Of a stretch of 24,254 bases of DNA, positions 23,617-24,254 are shown one piece after another. Under the pieces are notes generated by a model. That model ran no database searches and was not told the DNA's origin. It worked only from the letters and a program-made list of their open reading frames with translations. Made by a program: the position numbers and the translations under genes. Origin of the DNA: an uncultured Bacilli bacterium (lineage in GTDB: Bacteria; Bacillota_I; Bacilli_A; RF39; UBA660); contig CAKOMC010000019.1 of assembly GCA_934096535.1 (NCBI GenBank), forward strand, positions 1-24,254, in the 5' to 3' direction. Position 1 is the stretch's first letter. Each line of letters begins with the position of its first letter.

Positions 23617-24003
23617 TTAGAGCAAGTTTTTAATTTTTTTTTGCTCTTTTTGAATTCTTTCTACCTCTTTTACTGGTAAGTTTACAGCAATAGCAATTTG
23701 TGCGGTAGTTAATTCAAGCTTAGCAGCGTTTTTAATTATTTTTTTCTTAGAAGCAATAGTTCTTTCAATTTTATTTTTATAAATTTTCTGGAGTAATTCT
23801 GTATCAATAAAATAAGAATTCTTAATTAATTTATAATCAATCCCAATAAAATAAGCAATAATTTTATCTATATATATTCTAATAGTTTTACATACTGCCT
23901 TAAAAGGACGGTCTTTAATTATCGGAATCTGATAATCTGGGTTCTCATTTTTACATTTTATATAATCTGTTATTATTTTATTTTTTAAATGTTTGTTACT
24001 CAT
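23617..24003 (-). CDS. Small hypothetical protein with C-terminal HTH-like region
   Basis: Not recognised. Product of 128 residues, basic, with no signal peptide; residues about 46-58 (Y-I-D-K-I-I-A-Y-F-I-G-I-D) are moderately hydrophobic but short for a membrane helix. The last 45 residues (K-K-K-I-I-K-N-A-A-K-L, then T-T-A-Q-I-A-I-A-V-N-L-P-V-K-E-V-E-R-I) look like a helix-turn-helix of the type found at the C-terminus of PD-(D/E)xK/Rpn-type recombination-promoting nucleases and some transposase remnants. No nuclease core is present, so it could be a decayed fragment or a small DNA-binding protein. It is next to a putative recombinase site (D), but a recombinase role is not supported, as no tyrosine or serine recombinase motif is seen. 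The Shine-Dalgarno is weak (AAAG). Confidence 0.5.
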   Translation of the reverse strand: MSNKHLKNKIITDYIKCKNENPDYQIPIIKDRPFKAVCKTIRIYIDKIIAYFIGIDYKLIKNSYFIDTELLQKIYKNKIERTIASKKKIIKNAAKLELTTAQIAIAVNLPVKEVERIQKEQKKIKNLL

Positions 24004-24061
24004 ACTTTATCAATTTTCCGTTTCTAAGAAGTTCTAATGTAGCACGCCTAGTTAGTCCTTT

Positions 24062-24090
24062 TATATATATTTATTACCGCCTCATGTCTA
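24062..24090 (-). promoter_or_regulatory. Candidate promoter of the small hypothetical gene
   Basis: On the minus strand: -35 TAGACA (complement of 24085-24090, five of six matches), a 17-bp spacer and -10 TATATA (complement of 24062-24067, four of six), about 58 bp before the ATG at 24003. The rest of 24004-24227 is AT-rich and shows no other feature. Confidence 0.45.
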
Positions 24091-24227
24091 ATTTCCTTCA
24101 AAAATTGCTAAATTTCTGTCATTTTTTTATAAAATTAAGTAATTTAAACAATATTTATCAAAATATAATAATTAATCTTGTACATAAATTGTTAAAATAA
24201 GGGTAGAATATTCCTTAAAAAGAAAAA

Positions 24228-24254
24228 TTTCATAGAGTATCTAACTCTATGAAA
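24228..24254. promoter_or_regulatory. Palindromic site D (putative recombinase site) at window end
   Basis: Arms TTTCATAGAG (24228-24237) and CTCTATGAAA (24245-24254) flank the spacer TATCTAA (24238-24244). The spacer differs from site B (TATGCAA) at two of seven positions. Its context is cut off by the window end. By analogy a partner with spacer TTAGATA and another surface-protein gene would follow outside. Confidence 0.6.

Noticed and set aside
23617..24003. Small protein next to site D as the recombinase
   Set aside because: At 128 residues it lacks the R-H-R-Y motif of tyrosine recombinases and a serine recombinase domain; only an HTH-like end is visible.
1..24254. CRISPR array, tRNA or rRNA genes, insertion sequence
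   Set aside because: No regularly spaced repeat array, cloverleaf, rRNA segment or transposase was seen by eye.

Overview
The window is very AT-rich DNA, by eye well under 35% GC. It carries Gram-positive features: SpoIVFA/SpoIVFB-like membrane proteins, a PrsA-type foldase lipoprotein, RecX, and Shine-Dalgarno sites of the AAGGAG and GGTGAT types. Tryptophan is coded by TGG and at least one gene ends in TGA, so the standard bacterial code is used, not the Mollicutes code. With the many secreted proteins of unknown type, this suggests an uncultured gut member of the Bacilli/Erysipelotrichia/RF39-like lineages. The taxonomic placement is inference.

Layout: (1) 166-2767, two exported surface proteins sharing a short N-terminal module, one with GLUG repeats and one with a C-terminal 'VRP' lectin-like domain. 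(2) 2813-4157, an overlapping spoIVFA/spoIVFB-like pair. (3) 4158-4618, a gene-free segment holding two perfect 27-bp palindromic sites, B and C, with mutually inverted 7-bp spacers, GTCAAAT direct repeats and an outward-pointing promoter. It looks like an invertible promoter switch. (4) 4619-8123, two exported proteins with TasA/camelysin-like N-termini. The second carries a glycine-rich ALK/LTK-like domain and seems to start at CTG. (5) 8283-9671, a stand-alone protein of five helicase-associated (HA) repeats. (6) 9820-12444, a long cytoplasmic coiled-coil protein with an acidic disordered tail. (7) 12601-21521, an apparent 9-kb operon of four exported or membrane genes around a 2173-residue secreted protein, bounded by a promoter and a terminator. 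(8) recX, then convergent prsA and a small hypothetical gene on the minus strand. (9) A fourth 27-bp palindromic site closes the window.

The strongest candidate for an undescribed system is the set of 27-bp sites: identical 10-bp arms, a different 7-bp spacer at each locus, and one pair with spacers that are exact reverse complements. They lie about 90 bp upstream of surface-protein genes. I read them as target sites of a site-specific (probably tyrosine) recombinase that phase-varies surface proteins, with locus-private spacers that would restrict recombination to one cassette. No recombinase gene is in the window. The 12601-21521 operon is a second candidate: an unrecognised cell-surface apparatus built around a giant Cys-containing secreted protein, ending with a pseudopilin-like protein.
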